The notes: a model not told the origin generated them from the letters alone. DNA of 64,000 nucleotides from Edwardsiella tarda ATCC 15947 = NBRC 105688 (GCF_003113495.2 NZ_CP084506.1:372001-436000), one strand, 5' to 3'; shown: positions 38,382 through 49,092, counted from the stretch's first letter. Numbers and translations are program-made.

Positions 38382-40317
38382 ATGCATCCACTTTCGATCC
38401 GCCTGCGTTTCGCCTGCAAACTGACGCTGGCGATCCTGATGGCCTTATTGCTCGGTTTCGCCTTCGGGCTCACCACGCCCCGCTGGTCGGCCTTGACCGC
38501 CGCCTTGGTCGCCGCCGGTCCCCGCCTTTGCCGCTGGCGGGGAGCCCTTCGCCGGCGCCATCCGCTATCGTGGTTGGCTGCGCATCATCGGCACCCTGAT
38601 TGGCTGCCTGTGTGCGCTGCTGTTGATGATGATCTTCATCCGCGCGCCGTTGCTGATGCTGCTGTTGTGCTGCCTATGGGCCGGGGTGTGTACCTGGCTG
38701 TCGTCGCTGGTGCGCATCGAGAACGCCTACGCCTGGGGACTCTCCGGCTACACGACGCTGATCATCGTGATCTCCTGCCTCACCGAGCCGCAGTTTATTC
38801 TGCAATTGGCGTTGGAGCGTTGCGGCGAGATCGTGTTGGGTATCGTCTGTGCCATATTGGCGGATACCCTGCTGGCACCACGCTCGGTCAAGGGCGAGGT
38901 GGATCGGGTGGTCGGCGGGCTATTGCTGAACCACTGGCAACTCCTGCAGCGTTGTGTGGTGAACGACGATCGCGCGGCGCTCGATCGCCACTGGCATACC
39001 CTGATGCGTGAGGGCCAGGCGTTGGAGGGGATGCGAGCGAGCCTGGCCTTGGAGTCGCTACGTTGGCAGGCAACCTGCCGCCGCCTGACGCATCTGCATA
39101 CCCTGACCCTAAGTCTGATCACGCGGGCGTGTGAGATCTGCCTACAGCGCGAGCGGCAGCCGCTGCCCAGCTGCTTTCAGGCGTTGATCAGTGTTCCACT
39201 GACCACCCCGGCCGAGGCGTATCAGCGTTTGAAGCGGCTGCGTCGTCTCTTGGCGGCGTATGGCGGTAGCCGCGTCTCCCCGGCGTTGATCGCCTGGATC
39301 GCCGCCGCCAGCCAGTTACAGTGGCTGAGTAAGGGCGTCGTGAGCGCGCTGCCCATCGGTCAACAGGAGGCGGCGCTGCTGCGTCAGGGCGTGCCAGGGC
39401 GCCCGCTGCGCACCAGCGTGGGGCGCCATGCGTTGATCAACGGGGTGCGTACCTGGCTGGCTACCACGCTGGGGACGCTGTTCTGGCTATGGAGCGGCTG
39501 GCAGGCCGGCAGTGGCTGTATGATCATGATCGCGGTCGTCACGTCGTTGGCCGTACGTACGCCGAACCCGCGTATGGCGGCGATCGACTTCTTGCTGGGG
39601 GCGTTGCTGGCGTTGCCTATCGGCGCCCTGTATTACCTGCTGATCTTGCCTGCCACCGAGCAGAGCCTGATGCTGCTATGCCTGAGCCTCGGGACGCTGA
39701 CCTTTCTCTGTGGGATGGAGGTGCAGAAGCGCCGTCTCGGTTCGCTGGGAACCCTGGCGTCGACGCTCAACATCCTGGTGTTAAGCAACCCGATGCATTT
39801 TCCGCTACAGAGCTTTCTCGACAACGCCCTCGGTCAGGTGATCGGCTGTGCGCTGGCGTGGCTGGTCTTGCTGCTGGTACGCGATCACTCGCGTGTACAT
39901 ACCGGGCGGATGGTGCAACGTCGCCTGCTATGTGCCGCGCTGGCGACGCTGGGTGCGAAGGGCACTCGCGGCAATCTGTTGCCTGCGTTATATCGTCAGT
40001 TGGCGATGGTCTTAACGCTGTTTCCCGAGGATATCGCCCGTTATCGCCTCGCCTTGACGCTGATCGTGTTGCGCCAAAGCCTGCACCAGGCGGCGCTACC
40101 CTGTGATAGCGCGCGCTTGCAGGCACTACGCCAGGCCGCCGTTGGGCTGAGCGCCTCGTCAGCGATACGCCGCGCGCTGGCCCTGCGCCAGGTGGTTCGG
40201 CACTTAGCGGCCTATGCCGAGGCGTGGGATGCCGCCGGGCGTGAGGCCGCCCAGATCCAGCCACTGCGGCAGCTACAGCGCGTGTTGCATCGCTATCGCG
40301 CGGTGTTGCTGAATTAG
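38382..40317 (+). pseudogene. aaeB: Aromatic acid efflux pump subunit AaeB, one-base frameshift
   Basis: Inner-membrane pump of the aromatic acid exporter family. The first frame starts at 38382 ([19 protein letters not shown]) and matches AaeB up to TAALVAAG; homology then continues in the next frame ([17 protein letters not shown] through VQKRRLGSLG and beyond) to 40317. The break falls at the CCCC run 38520-38523, where three C bases would restore a single 644-codon gene (E. coli AaeB 655). No other damage is seen. Either the gene is recently inactivated, or the extra C is a sequence error or phase-variable tract. AaeA upstream appears intact. Confidence 0.88.
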
Positions 40318-40382
40318 GCAAGATGGCGCTTGTTTAAGCAGAAAACCGTTTGCGCCGCATCAAATCTCCCTACATTTTGTGC

Positions 40383-40423
40383 TTGCGGTGCGGCGGTCGC
40401 TGAGTATAATGCCGGACAATTTG
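40383..40423 (+). promoter_or_regulatory. pyrBI promoter with UTP-sensitive start
   Basis: A -35 TTGCGG (40383-40388) and -10 TATAAT (40405-40410) are 16 bp apart. The predicted start AATTTG (40418-40423) is the same as in E. coli pyrBI, where a high UTP pool causes reiterative slippage on the T-run and stops productive initiation. Confidence 0.88.
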
Positions 40424-40435
40424 CCGGGAGAGAGC

Positions 40436-40561
40436 ATGAAAAACAGTATCGGTCACCGTGGTTCGTCGGTCGTGATGCGGCCGCAGCACCTGCCCTACCC
40501 GGGCAGCCACCAGCCGTTTTTCTCCCGTCGCATTCTCGATCGTGGAAAACCCCTCATTTGA
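40436..40561 (+). CDS. pyrL: pyrBI leader peptide PyrL
   Basis: A 41-codon leader peptide (MKNSIGHRGSSVVMRPQHLP at its start) whose stop codon lies inside the attenuator stem (stop 40559-40561). Its ribosome site gggagag lies about 6 nt upstream. A U-rich transcript pause region (gttttt, 40516-40521) lies inside the frame, as in E. coli. When UTP is low, RNA polymerase pauses, the ribosome catches up and blocks the terminator hairpin, so pyrBI is expressed. The peptide sequence itself is not conserved with E. coli; layout and position identify it. Confidence 0.88.
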   Translation: MKNSIGHRGSSVVMRPQHLPYPGSHQPFFSRRILDRGKPLI

Positions 40562-40574
40562 GGGGTTTTTTTTT
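40546..40574 (+). terminator. pyrBI attenuator
   Basis: A perfect 10-bp stem (40546-40555 with 40560-40569) with ATTT loop and an eight- to nine-base T-run lies 89 nt before pyrB. It overlaps the end of the leader peptide, the arrangement needed for UTP-sensitive attenuation. Confidence 0.93.
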
Positions 40575-40662
40575 GCCCGTAAGACGGCAAGGCGAAAAAT
40601 TAACCCGAGTGAACAGTCTGCCAGCGCCGCGTGACGCCGGCGCCTGAATAGGAGAGTAAAGA

Positions 40663-41598
40663 ATGGCCAATCCCTTGTATCTAAAAGATATTATCTCCAT
40701 CAACGATCTGAGCCGCAGTGAACTGGAGCTGGTGCTGGCGACCGCCGCCCGCCTGAAGGCCGAGCCGCAGCCGGAACTACTGCGCCACAAGGTGATCGCC
40801 AGCCTGTTCTTCGAAGCCTCGACGCGTACTCGTCTCTCTTTCGAGACCGCGATGCATCGCCTCGGCGCCTCGGTGGTGGGCTTCGCCGATAGCAGCAACA
40901 CCTCGCTGGGCAAGAAGGGGGAGACGCTGGCGGATACCATCTCGGTGATCGGGAACTATGTGGATGCCATCGTGATGCGTCACCCGCAGGAGGGGGCCGC
41001 GCGCCTGGCGACAGAGTTCTGTGGCCGCATTCCGGTGGTTAACGCCGGTGATGGTGCCAACCAGCATCCGACCCAGACGCTGCTGGATCTGTTTACCATT
41101 CAGGAGACGCAGGGACGGTTGAACAACATCAACATCGCCATGGTCGGCGACCTGAAGTATGGCCGTACCGTGCATTCACTGACCCAGGCGCTGGCTAAGT
41201 TCGAGGGTAATCGCTTCTTCTTCATCGCCCCGCAGGCGCTGGCGATGCCGGACTATATTCTGGCGATGCTGGAGGAGAAGGGCATCACTTACAGTCTGCA
41301 TGAAACCATCGAAGAGGTGATGCCGCAGCTGGATATCCTGTACATGACCCGCGTGCAGAAAGAGCGTCTGGCCCCCTCGGAGTACGCTAACGTCAAGTCG
41401 CAGTTCATCCTGCGCGCCGCTATGCTGGAGTCGGCACGCGACAACCTGAAGGTGTTGCATCCGCTGCCGCGTATCGACGAGATCACTACCGATGTCGACA
41501 CTACCCCCTACGCTTACTACTTCCAGCAGGCAGGCAACGGTATCTTTGCCCGCCAGGCGTTGCTGGCCCTGATCCTGAATGCCGAACTGAATTTCTAA
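40663..41598 (+). CDS. pyrB: Aspartate carbamoyltransferase, catalytic chain
   Basis: Catalytic chain of aspartate transcarbamoylase, the committed step of pyrimidine synthesis. It has 311 residues, as in E. coli. The carbamoyl phosphate motif [16 protein letters not shown] lies near residue 53, and [15 protein letters not shown] near residue 134; HPLPRIDEI lies near residue 266. It assembles as trimers with PyrI dimers into the allosteric dodecamer. It is controlled by the start slippage and attenuator upstream; pyrI follows after 12 nt. Confidence 0.98.
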   Translation: MANPLYLKDIISINDLSRSELELVLATAARLKAEPQPELLRHKVIASLFFEASTRTRLSFETAMHRLGASVVGFADSSNTSLGKKGETLADTISVIGNYVDAIVMRHPQEGAARLATEFCGRIPVVNAGDGANQHPTQTLLDLFTIQETQGRLNNINIAMVGDLKYGRTVHSLTQALAKFEGNRFFFIAPQALAMPDYILAMLEEKGITYSLHETIEEVMPQLDILYMTRVQKERLAPSEYANVKSQFILRAAMLESARDNLKVLHPLPRIDEITTDVDTTPYAYYFQQAGNGIFARQALLALILNAELNF

Positions 41599-41610
41599 GG
41601 GAGAGATGAG

Positions 41611-42072
41611 ATGACTCACGACAATAAACTACAAGTTGAAGCGATTAACTGCGGCACCGTCATTGACCATATCCCGGCCCGCATCGGCTTTAAGCTGTTG
41701 ACCCTGTTTAAACTGACCGAGACCGACCAGCGTGTCACCATCGGCCTGAACCTGCCCTCCAATGCCCAGGGGAGCAAGGATCTGATCAAGATCGAGAACG
41801 TGTTCCTCACCGAGGCCCAGGTCAACCAGCTGGCGATCTACGCGCCACGTGCCACCGTCAACTGCATCGAAAACTATGAGGTGGTGCGCAAGATGGTACC
41901 GAGCCTGCCGGAGCGTATCGATGAGGTGTTGAGCTGCCCGAACAGCAACTGCATCAGCCGCAGCGAGCCGGTACACTCCAGCTTCAGCGTGCGCGCCCGC
42001 GACGGCGAGGTGTTGCTCAAGTGCAAGTATTGCGAGAAAGAGTTCGAGCACCACGCGGTGATGGAGCAGTAA
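41611..42072 (+). CDS. pyrI: Aspartate carbamoyltransferase, regulatory chain
   Basis: Regulatory chain of 153 residues (E. coli 153). The N-terminal allosteric domain ([23 protein letters not shown]) binds CTP and ATP. The C-terminal zinc domain has the four cysteines in CPNSNC near residue 110 and CKYC near residue 139, which bind Zn2+ and contact PyrB. It is the second gene of pyrBI, 12 nt after pyrB. All residues expected for zinc binding are present. Confidence 0.98.
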   Translation: MTHDNKLQVEAINCGTVIDHIPARIGFKLLTLFKLTETDQRVTIGLNLPSNAQGSKDLIKIENVFLTEAQVNQLAIYAPRATVNCIENYEVVRKMVPSLPERIDEVLSCPNSNCISRSEPVHSSFSVRARDGEVLLKCKYCEKEFEHHAVMEQ

Positions 42073-42159
42073 AGCGCCTCTTCCGCCATACGATGTGCGT
42101 CGCGGGTGGGCGCGATGCCCATCGTGGGAGATGCAGGGGAAAAATGACGACCTGCGTCA

Positions 42160-42218
42160 TTGAGAGGATGGGGGCGGACTCCCTATAATGGGGGCGGTTA
42201 CCGGAGTCCCTCGGTAAC
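42160..42218 (+). promoter_or_regulatory. ridA promoter and leader hairpin
   Basis: A -35 TTGAGA (42160-42165) and -10 TATAAT (42184-42189) spaced by 18 bp lie upstream of ridA. A 7-bp hairpin gttaccg/cggtaac (42197-42203 with 42212-42218) occupies the start of the transcript. ridA can therefore be transcribed apart from pyrBI. Confidence 0.7.
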
Positions 42219-42247
42219 GGCCCATCCATCATCCCTAAGGAGCAGAT

Positions 42248-42634
42248 ATGTCTGGTATTATCAGCACTGAGCACGCACCGGCCGCCATTGGACCCTATGT
42301 TCAGGGCGTTGATCTGGGCAACATGGTCATCACCTCCGGTCAGATCCCGGTCGATCCGAAAACTGGCCTGGTCGCGGACGATGTCGCTGCCCAAGCGCGC
42401 CAGTCGCTGGAGAACGTCAAGGCGATCGTCGAAGCCGCTGGCCTGAGCGTGGCCAACATCGTGAAGACGACGGTATTCGTCAAGGATCTGAATGACTTTG
42501 CAACGGTGAATGCCACCTATGAAGCGTTCTTCAAGGAGCATAACGCCCCGTTCCCGGCCCGTTCTTGCGTCGAAGTGGCTCGTCTGCCGAAAGATGTGAA
42601 GATCGAAATCGAAGCCATCGCGCTGCGTCGCTGA
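42248..42634 (+). CDS. ridA: 2-iminobutanoate/2-iminopropanoate deaminase RidA
   Basis: Trimeric YjgF/RidA-family enzyme of 128 residues, the E. coli length, that hydrolyses reactive enamines and imines released by PLP enzymes such as threonine dehydratase. The conserved substrate arginine lies in PARSCVEVARLPKDVKIEIEAIA near residue 105; GPYVQGVDLGNMVITSGQIPVDP is near residue 17. It follows pyrBI, as in E. coli, and has its own promoter and terminator. Confidence 0.97.
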   Translation: MSGIISTEHAPAAIGPYVQGVDLGNMVITSGQIPVDPKTGLVADDVAAQARQSLENVKAIVEAAGLSVANIVKTTVFVKDLNDFATVNATYEAFFKEHNAPFPARSCVEVARLPKDVKIEIEAIALRR

Positions 42635-42641
42635 TGACGTC

Positions 42642-42669
42642 GGTCAGCCCATTCGGGCTGACCGTCTCT
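42642..42669 (+). terminator. Terminator after ridA
   Basis: A perfect 9-bp stem (42642-42650 with 42655-42663) and ATTC loop, with a short T-containing tail (gtctctt), 7 nt beyond the ridA stop. It also lies just after the convergent potassium-channel gene. Confidence 0.8.
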
Positions 42670-42687
42670 TACCGCCACTCACCGGGA

Positions 42688-43974
42688 TTAACTCTCGCCC
42701 TCTACCGGTTCCTCTTTGCCGAAGAACAGCTCGGTGATCAGCTTATTGTCGATCGGCTCTCCGCTCAGGGTTCGCACCAACAGCTCGCTGCCCAACTGCT
42801 GTAGCGAGAACACCATATCCGGCTGTACCCGCTTAATCTTCTGGAGATGCTTACTGGCGTTGACCAGCGAGATGGTCTTGGTGCCGCTCCCCGCCACCTC
42901 TTTGGCCGCCAGGACGATAAAGGCGTTCTCCGCGTCATCTTCGCGCAGCGCCAGGATGTAGAGCGCCCGTGGTGCGCCTGCCTCCGTCAGCACCTCGGCG
43001 CTGGAGGGATCGCCGACCACCACGTCGGCGTCCTGGGGATACTCGTGCGGGATCCCCATCGGCACGATGGCGGTGATGGCGTCGCCGCGCGCTTTCAATC
43101 CGTTGTAGATACTGAGGGCCAGCGGCGAGGCGCCGGCGATGATAAAGTGGTTTTTCCGCATCACGTGAGAGATCCTGCCTTTAACCATGCGTTTAAGATT
43201 GCCGCCGATCACCGGGCCGATGATGGCGCTGACTGAGGTGGCGAATACCGTAATCCCCATCACGATCACCGAGAGGGTGAACAGCCGTGCCGTCGCGGTA
43301 TAGGGCACGATATCGCCGTAACCGACGGTCGACATGCTAACCACCGAGAAGTAGAAGGCGGTGACCACGTCGAGGATCGGCGGCTTGAACTCATCGCCCA
43401 GATAGAGCGAGCCGAAGAGGGCGTAGATCAGCAACGAGACAAAGCTGACTAAGGCGAACAGAGAACCGGCCGCCAGGCTGGCCCGGTCGAAGCGCTCCCA
43501 ATAGCGGATCAGCAGAGCCAGCAACACCAGGGTATACAGCGTCAGGTTATGGCTGTAGTTCTCTAGGCTGGTCAGCGAGATATCCTGCCAGGTCCACTGG
43601 CTGAAGTCATGCCACAGCAGGCGCACCAGATCTTGGGCCTGCCAGATGGGCAGGCTGGGATCCTGGATCAGCGACAAGATGGCGATGGCGAGCAGCAGCA
43701 GCAGGGTGAATGCCCAGGCGACACGGGCGCGTAACACCAGGCCGATGGACATCAGGATCAGCGCCACCCCCAGCATTACCCGCGGGATCTCCAACAGGTT
43801 CACCATGGAGAGCGCCTCCTTCCAACTGTGGAAGGTCTGCAAGGCGCCGGGGACATAACGAAACGCCTGGATCACCACCGGTTCGGCAAACAGGTAGCCT
43901 TCGAGGGCGACCAATAGGGCGAGAACCCAAGAGGGGTGAAACAGGTTATAGACGCGGTGGAACAGTCTTTTCAT
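42688..43974 (-). CDS. kch: Voltage-gated-type potassium channel, Kch family
   Basis: Inner-membrane potassium channel subunit of 428 residues (E. coli Kch 417). About six membrane helices come before the pore; the selectivity filter STVGYGDIV lies near residue 219. After the pore helix the RCK (TrkA-N) domain begins at MRKNHFIIAGASPLALSIYNGL near residue 274 and includes VVGDPSSAEVL and DDAENAFIVLAAKEV. It forms tetramers gated by a cytoplasmic ring. In E. coli the gene is at a different place in the chromosome. Overall similarity to E. coli Kch is moderate, so a Kch paralogue in related enterics is possible. Confidence 0.85.
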   Translation of the reverse strand: MKRLFHRVYNLFHPSWVLALLVALEGYLFAEPVVIQAFRYVPGALQTFHSWKEALSMVNLLEIPRVMLGVALILMSIGLVLRARVAWAFTLLLLLAIAILSLIQDPSLPIWQAQDLVRLLWHDFSQWTWQDISLTSLENYSHNLTLYTLVLLALLIRYWERFDRASLAAGSLFALVSFVSLLIYALFGSLYLGDEFKPPILDVVTAFYFSVVSMSTVGYGDIVPYTATARLFTLSVIVMGITVFATSVSAIIGPVIGGNLKRMVKGRISHVMRKNHFIIAGASPLALSIYNGLKARGDAITAIVPMGIPHEYPQDADVVVGDPSSAEVLTEAGAPRALYILALREDDAENAFIVLAAKEVAGSGTKTISLVNASKHLQKIKRVQPDMVFSLQQLGSELLVRTLSGEPIDNKLITELFFGKEEPVEGES

Positions 43975-44034
43975 GGCGATTCGTGCTAAAGGAAATAATA
44001 AAAAGTGTAACGCGAATATGCGTTTATGAATAGG

Positions 44035-44059
44035 GCGACCCGCCAGAGCGGCGGGTCGC
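44035..44059 (-). terminator. Terminator after aldB
   Basis: A perfect 10-bp stem (44035-44044 with 44050-44059) and five-base loop, 20 nt beyond the aldB stop on the minus strand. The tail on that strand (cctattcata) is only partly T-rich. Confidence 0.6.
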
Positions 44060-44079
44060 GGAGCGGTGAAAAATAAAAA

Positions 44080-45609
44080 TCAGAAAAAGCCCTGCGCCCG
44101 GTCGCTGTAGCTGACCAGTAGGCACTTGGTCTGCTGGTAGTGTTCCAGCATCATCTTATGGGTCTCGCGGCCAATCCCCGATTGCTTGTAGCCGCCGAAG
44201 GCGGCGTGGGCCGGGTAGGCGTGGTAACAGTTGGTCCAGACGCGACCGGCCTGAATACCCCGCCCCATCTGGTAGGCCAGGGTGCCGTTACGCGTCCAGA
44301 CACCGGCGCCGAGACCATAGTGGCTATCGTTAGCCAACGCCAGCGCCTCATCGCGATCGCGGAAGGTGGTCACCGCCAGCACCGGGCCGAAGATCTCCTC
44401 TTGGAAGATGCGCATCGCGTTGTCACCGCGCAGGATGGTGGGTTGCAGGTAGTAGCCTTGGGCCAACGCCCCCTCCAGGCGCTGTACGCCGCCGCCGGTC
44501 AGTAACTGCGCCCCCTCCTGCTGCCCCAGGGCGATGTAGTTCAGGATGGTTTCCATCTGGCCGGCGGAGACTTGGGCGCCCATCTGGGTATGGGGATCGA
44601 GGGGGTTGCCACAGCGGATGGCCTCGACGCGCCGCAGGGCCCGCTCGATGAAGCGCTCGTAGATCGACTCCTGGATCAGCGCCCGGCTGGGACAGGTGCA
44701 GACCTCGCCCTGGTTGAAGGCGAACATGGCCAACCCTTCCAATGCCTTGTCGAAGAAGGCATCCTCCCGATCCATCACATCCTCGAAGAAGATATTGGGC
44801 GACTTTCCGCCCAGCTCCAGGGTCACCGGGATCACATTCTGGGCGGCGTAGCCCATGATGCGTTGGCCGACTTCGGTCGAGCCGGTAAAGGCGACTTTGG
44901 CGATACGCGGCGAGGTGGCCAGGTACTCGCCGATATCGCCCCCTGAGCCGTTGACCACGTTGATTACCCCAGGCGGGAGCAGGTCGCCGATAAACTCCAT
45001 CAGTACCAGGATCGACATCGGGGTCAGTTTGGCGGGCTTGAGGACCACGCAGTTACCGGCCGCCAGCGCCGGCGCCAGTTTCCAGCAGGCCATCAACAGC
45101 GGGAAGTTCCAGGGAATGATCTGGCCGACGACGCCGAGGGGCTCATGGAAGTGGTAGGCGACGGTCTCATGGTCCAGCTCGCTAATCCCGCCCTCTTGGG
45201 CGCGAATACAGGCGGCGAAGTAACGGAAGTGGTCGATGGCCAGCGGCACGTCGGCGTTGAGGGTCTCGCGGATCGGCTTGCCGTTGTCCCAGGTCTCGGC
45301 GTGGGCCAGCTGCACCAGGTGCTGCTCCATACGATCGGCGATCTTATTCAGCAGGGTGGCGCGCTGCTGCACCGAGGTCTCCCCCCAGGCTTGGCGGGCG
45401 GCATGGGCGGCATCTAATGCCAGATCGACGTCGCGCCGCCCCGAGCTGGCAATCTCACACAGGGGTTGGCCGGTGATGGGCGTTAGGTTGATGAAGTAGT
45501 GGCCGTCTACGGGCGCTTGCCACTGGCCGTTGATGAAGTTGTCGTAGCGCGCCTTGAGTTGTAGCGGAGAGCCGGCGCTGGCCGGTGTAAAGGGGTGGTG
45601 ATCGGTCAT
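44080..45609 (-). CDS. aldB: Aldehyde dehydrogenase AldB
   Basis: NADP-dependent aldehyde dehydrogenase of 509 residues (E. coli AldB 512) that oxidises acetaldehyde and related aldehydes; in E. coli it is expressed in stationary phase. Key parts are visible: [20 protein letters not shown] near residue 164, the catalytic Glu in [13 protein letters not shown] near residue 264, and the catalytic Cys in [16 protein letters not shown] near residue 303. Near-identity with E. coli at [21 protein letters not shown] near residue 465 supports AldB. In E. coli yiaY lies between aldB and selB; here it is absent. A 7-bp hairpin (45631-45647) lies in its leader. Confidence 0.94.
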   Translation of the reverse strand: MTDHHPFTPASAGSPLQLKARYDNFINGQWQAPVDGHYFINLTPITGQPLCEIASSGRRDVDLALDAAHAARQAWGETSVQQRATLLNKIADRMEQHLVQLAHAETWDNGKPIRETLNADVPLAIDHFRYFAACIRAQEGGISELDHETVAYHFHEPLGVVGQIIPWNFPLLMACWKLAPALAAGNCVVLKPAKLTPMSILVLMEFIGDLLPPGVINVVNGSGGDIGEYLATSPRIAKVAFTGSTEVGQRIMGYAAQNVIPVTLELGGKSPNIFFEDVMDREDAFFDKALEGLAMFAFNQGEVCTCPSRALIQESIYERFIERALRRVEAIRCGNPLDPHTQMGAQVSAGQMETILNYIALGQQEGAQLLTGGGVQRLEGALAQGYYLQPTILRGDNAMRIFQEEIFGPVLAVTTFRDRDEALALANDSHYGLGAGVWTRNGTLAYQMGRGIQAGRVWTNCYHAYPAHAAFGGYKQSGIGRETHKMMLEHYQQTKCLLVSYSDRAQGFF

Positions 45610-45763
45610 TACTGTCTCCTTGGCAGATGGCGCCAGCGAGGCTGGCGGGTAACAGGCAATAACGCAGTCATCCTGTCAGCATAGGCGGCATTCCGCCGCC
45701 TCGACACCGACCACCGAGTAATATCCGCTGTGGCTCACAGATTTAGCAACTTTTTTGCATCAC

Positions 45764-47641
45764 TTAATTGACTTCATCGCTACAGAAGAGCGCGCGATCG
45801 CGTAACAGATGGTCGTTGGCGCGTCGCCGGGTGAAGCCGCTGCGATCGAAGAACTCGAGGATCTGTACCGCCAGCTTACGGCCAATGCCGAGCTGATCAC
45901 GGAAGTCGGCCGCGCTGGTGCTGCCTTGGCGGACATCCATCTGGCGGATCAGATCGGCGAATTGGTAGAGGCGTTCGGTACGATAGTAGCGGTCACGCAC
46001 CACGGCGGTGATGTGGCCGAGCAGCGCCGCCTGGCGTAGCGTTTGGCGCATCTCATCCTCCTCGGCGCCGAGCGTGGTCGCCAGATCGCGCACCCACCAG
46101 GGGTCATCGGCAAACAGCGGGGCGGCGCGTTGCCACAGGGCGAGCTGTGGCGGCGTCATGGCGATGTTGTGCTGCGGCAGATGTAACCACCCCCGGCTGT
46201 TGCACAGCGCCCCTTCGGCCAGCAACTCGCCGAGGAGATGGAACACCAGGCTTTCCGCTTCGGTCGGCAGCGCCATGCGTCGCAGGCGAGCGCGCCCGAC
46301 ACCGAGCTGATCGCCATGCTGTTGATGGTATTGCGCCAGCGTCTCCAGCAGGCGTTGGCGCAGCTGCTCTGCCGTCGTCCGACTGAGCAGATGGTCGCCA
46401 ACCAGCAGCAGATCGTCACGCGCCAGCAGCGCCTGACAGGCGCTGTCGCTCAGTTGACGCGCCCAACTCAGCTCGGCGACGCTGAGTGTCGCGTTGGGCA
46501 GGCGTAACGCCAGCACCGCGGCATCGTCGCTCGCCTGTGTCAGGCGACGTAGCGTCTCGAGGAAGACGGGTTGGCGCTTACCCCGGCGTGGCGCCGTGAG
46601 CTGTAACACCCGTGCGGCCCCTAGGGTGTGGCGTGCCGCGATGTCGCGCAGGATCAGCGTGTCGCCCTCCGCCAGCCACAGGGGCTGATCGAGGATCAGC
46701 TCCGCCAGATCCTCCCCTTGGGCGGTGGAGTGCGTCTCCAGCAGCGAGAGGCGCCCGGTGATGTGGCGGGCGGCATGGTGCAGATGCAACGGTTGCCAGT
46801 GTTGCAACGGGGCGACGCCATCCAACGCCACCAGGATCCGTTGGGCCGGCGGAACGGCGGGACGTTGGGCCAGTAGCCAGTCGCCGCGTTGGATCTGCGC
46901 CTTCTCGACGTCGCCACTGATGTTCAGCGCCACACGTTGGCCCGCCTCGGCCTCCAGGGTGTCGCGATTCTGGGCGTGCAGGGTACGCACCCGCACCGGC
47001 TTGTCGCAGCCGGTCAGCCACAGGGTATCGCCGACGCGTACTCGGCCCGCCAGCGCGGTACCGGTCACCACCAAGCCACTGCCTTTGACGCTGAAGGCGC
47101 GGTCGATGGCCAAGCGGAAGCGGCGATCGACGCGGGCCGGGACCGCACTCTGGCTAAGCAGGTGTTGACGCAGGGCGTCGATGCCCAGGCCGCTGAGGGC
47201 ATCCGTCTCGAACAGCGGTGCGTCGGGCCAGCCCTGCTCGGCCAGCAGGGCCTGCACCTGGGCGCGTACTCGTGCTCGCTGCGCCTCATCCGCCCGCGTC
47301 GCCTTGGTCAGCGCCACGGTCAGTGCCGGACGCCCCGCCAGACGCAGCAGCAGTAAATGTTCGCGCGTCTGCGCCATCACGCCGTCATCGCAGGCGACCA
47401 CCAGCAGGGCGTGTGGGATGCCGCCGATGCCGGCTAACATGTTGGCGAGAAACTTCTCATGTCCGGGCACGTCGATAAAGCCGAGCACGCGTCCATCCGC
47501 CAAGGGGAGGTAGGCGTAGCCGAGATCGATGGTCATGCCGCGCCGTTTCTCTTCCGGTAGACGGTCGGTATCGACCCCAGTCAAGGCGTGCAGTAGGGTG
47601 GTTTTGCCGTGATCGACGTGTCCGGCGGTAGCGATGATCAT
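45764..47641 (-). CDS. selB: Selenocysteine-specific elongation factor SelB
   Basis: Translation factor of 625 residues (E. coli 614) that brings selenocysteinyl-tRNA to UGA codons with a SECIS hairpin. The GTPase domain has G1 [10 protein letters not shown] at residues 6-15 and G3 DVPGHEKF at 57-64. The G4 motif, normally [NT]KxD, reads TKAT at 112-115: the guanine-recognising Asp is a Thr (codon ACG at 47297-47299). Winged helices at the end ([28 protein letters not shown]) bind SECIS RNA. I chose ATG 47641, giving [12 protein letters not shown]; it overlaps the selA stop by four bases (ATGA). Confidence 0.95.
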   Translation of the reverse strand: MIIATAGHVDHGKTTLLHALTGVDTDRLPEEKRRGMTIDLGYAYLPLADGRVLGFIDVPGHEKFLANMLAGIGGIPHALLVVACDDGVMAQTREHLLLLRLAGRPALTVALTKATRADEAQRARVRAQVQALLAEQGWPDAPLFETDALSGLGIDALRQHLLSQSAVPARVDRRFRLAIDRAFSVKGSGLVVTGTALAGRVRVGDTLWLTGCDKPVRVRTLHAQNRDTLEAEAGQRVALNISGDVEKAQIQRGDWLLAQRPAVPPAQRILVALDGVAPLQHWQPLHLHHAARHITGRLSLLETHSTAQGEDLAELILDQPLWLAEGDTLILRDIAARHTLGAARVLQLTAPRRGKRQPVFLETLRRLTQASDDAAVLALRLPNATLSVAELSWARQLSDSACQALLARDDLLLVGDHLLSRTTAEQLRQRLLETLAQYHQQHGDQLGVGRARLRRMALPTEAESLVFHLLGELLAEGALCNSRGWLHLPQHNIAMTPPQLALWQRAAPLFADDPWWVRDLATTLGAEEDEMRQTLRQAALLGHITAVVRDRYYRTERLYQFADLIRQMDVRQGSTSAADFRDQLGIGRKLAVQILEFFDRSGFTRRRANDHLLRDRALFCSDEVN

Positions 47642-49029
47642 TGGCACAGCTCCTGTAGTAACGCCTGTTCATCTTCTAGGCAACGGAGATCGAGCCATAG
47701 CTTACCCTCCTGGATCCGGCCGATGACCGGGCAAGGCAGGGCGCGCCAGCGTTCGGCCAGCGCCGTCAGGGTGCCGCCGCGTCCATCGCGAGGCGTGAGG
47801 GTAATGGCGTAGCTGGGCAGGCGATCCACCGGTAGCGAGCCGCTGCCGATCTGAGAGAGGCACGCCTCCAACGCCAGGTCGAATGTCGCCTGGTAGTGGG
47901 GGCGTAGTCGGCTGAGTAGGCGTTCGCCGCAGGCGGCGATCGCACCGGCCTCGCGCGTCAGGTGGCGCAAGGTAGGCAGCGCCTGGCTCAGTTTCTCCGG
48001 CTGTTGATAGAGTTGCAGGGTGGCGTCCAGCGCCGCCAGGGTTATCTTGCCACAGCGTAGGGCGCGTTTGAGCGGATGGCGTTGCAGGCGGCGGATCAGA
48101 TCGCGCCGTCCTACGATGATCCCGGCCTGTGGCCCGCCCAGTAGCTTGTCGCCGGAGAAGCTGACCAGATCGACGCCGTCGGCCAGCAGACGTTGCGGCA
48201 TCGGTTCGGCCGGCAGGCCGTAGCGGGTCATGTCCAGCAGCGAACCGCTGCCCAGATCGCTGATCACCGGCAGGCCATGCTCATGCCCCAGGGCGACCAG
48301 CTCGGCCTCGCCGACGGCGGCGGTGAAGCCGCTGATGGCGTAGTTGCTGGTATGCACCTTCATCAACAGCGCACTCTGTTCATTGATGGCCTGGCGGTAG
48401 TCGTGCAGATGAGTGCGGTTGGTGGTGCCCACCTCATGCAGACGGCAGCCGGCTTGGGTCATCACGTCAGGGATGCGGAAGGCGCCGCCGATCTCCACCA
48501 GTTCACCGCGCGAGACGATCACCTCGCGTCCCGGCGCCAGGGCGGCCAGCATCAGTAGCACCGCCGCCGCGTTGTTGTTCACCAGGCAGGCATCCTCGGC
48601 TCCGGTCAGGGCGCACAGCCGCTCGGCGATGGCGCGGTCGCGGTGGCCGCGTCCGGCATCGTCCAAATCGTACTCCAGGGTGACCGCGCTCTCCATCGCC
48701 TGGCTGGCGGCGGCGATAGCCTGCTCGGCCAGCAGCGCCCGCCCCAGGTTGGTATGCAGTACCGTTCCGGTCAGATTGAACACCCGGCGCAGGGCGGGGG
48801 TGAGGGCGGCGGTGATCTGCCTGGCACAGGCCTGCGCCCAGTCCACGCACCAGTCGGGTAACGCCTGATGCTGTTGAATGGCATCGCGGGCCTGCTGTTG
48901 CAGCGCCCGCAGGGTCTGGGTCACGAGTTGACTGCCGTATTGCGCCTGTAGGGCGACGCAGGGCGGCGTACGCAACAGGGTGTCGATCGCGGGGATCTGG
49001 CTGTAAAGCGCCTGATGATCTGAACTCAT
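47638..49029 (-). CDS. selA: L-seryl-tRNA(Sec) selenium transferase
   Basis: PLP-dependent decameric enzyme that converts seryl-tRNA(Sec) to selenocysteinyl-tRNA(Sec) using selenophosphate; 463 residues, the E. coli length. The PLP lysine lies in [22 protein letters not shown] near residue 296. Other conserved segments are [17 protein letters not shown] near residue 85 and [33 protein letters not shown] near residue 158. It is the first gene of selAB, coupled to selB by an ATGA overlap. The tRNA gene selC is not in this window. Confidence 0.97.
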   Translation of the reverse strand: MSSDHQALYSQIPAIDTLLRTPPCVALQAQYGSQLVTQTLRALQQQARDAIQQHQALPDWCVDWAQACARQITAALTPALRRVFNLTGTVLHTNLGRALLAEQAIAAASQAMESAVTLEYDLDDAGRGHRDRAIAERLCALTGAEDACLVNNNAAAVLLMLAALAPGREVIVSRGELVEIGGAFRIPDVMTQAGCRLHEVGTTNRTHLHDYRQAINEQSALLMKVHTSNYAISGFTAAVGEAELVALGHEHGLPVISDLGSGSLLDMTRYGLPAEPMPQRLLADGVDLVSFSGDKLLGGPQAGIIVGRRDLIRRLQRHPLKRALRCGKITLAALDATLQLYQQPEKLSQALPTLRHLTREAGAIAACGERLLSRLRPHYQATFDLALEACLSQIGSGSLPVDRLPSYAITLTPRDGRGGTLTALAERWRALPCPVIGRIQEGKLWLDLRCLEDEQALLQELCQ

Positions 49030-49092
49030 TGGACTATTCCGTACCTTTATCTGCTAGCTACGCTGGGCGACATTTCCCCCATGATAAAGGCT

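Noticed and set aside
38623-40317. The downstream frame of aaeB as a separate 564-aa gene
   Set aside because: It starts in the middle of a conserved AaeB helix without a ribosome site, and the missing N-terminus is encoded just upstream in another frame; a frameshift explains it better.
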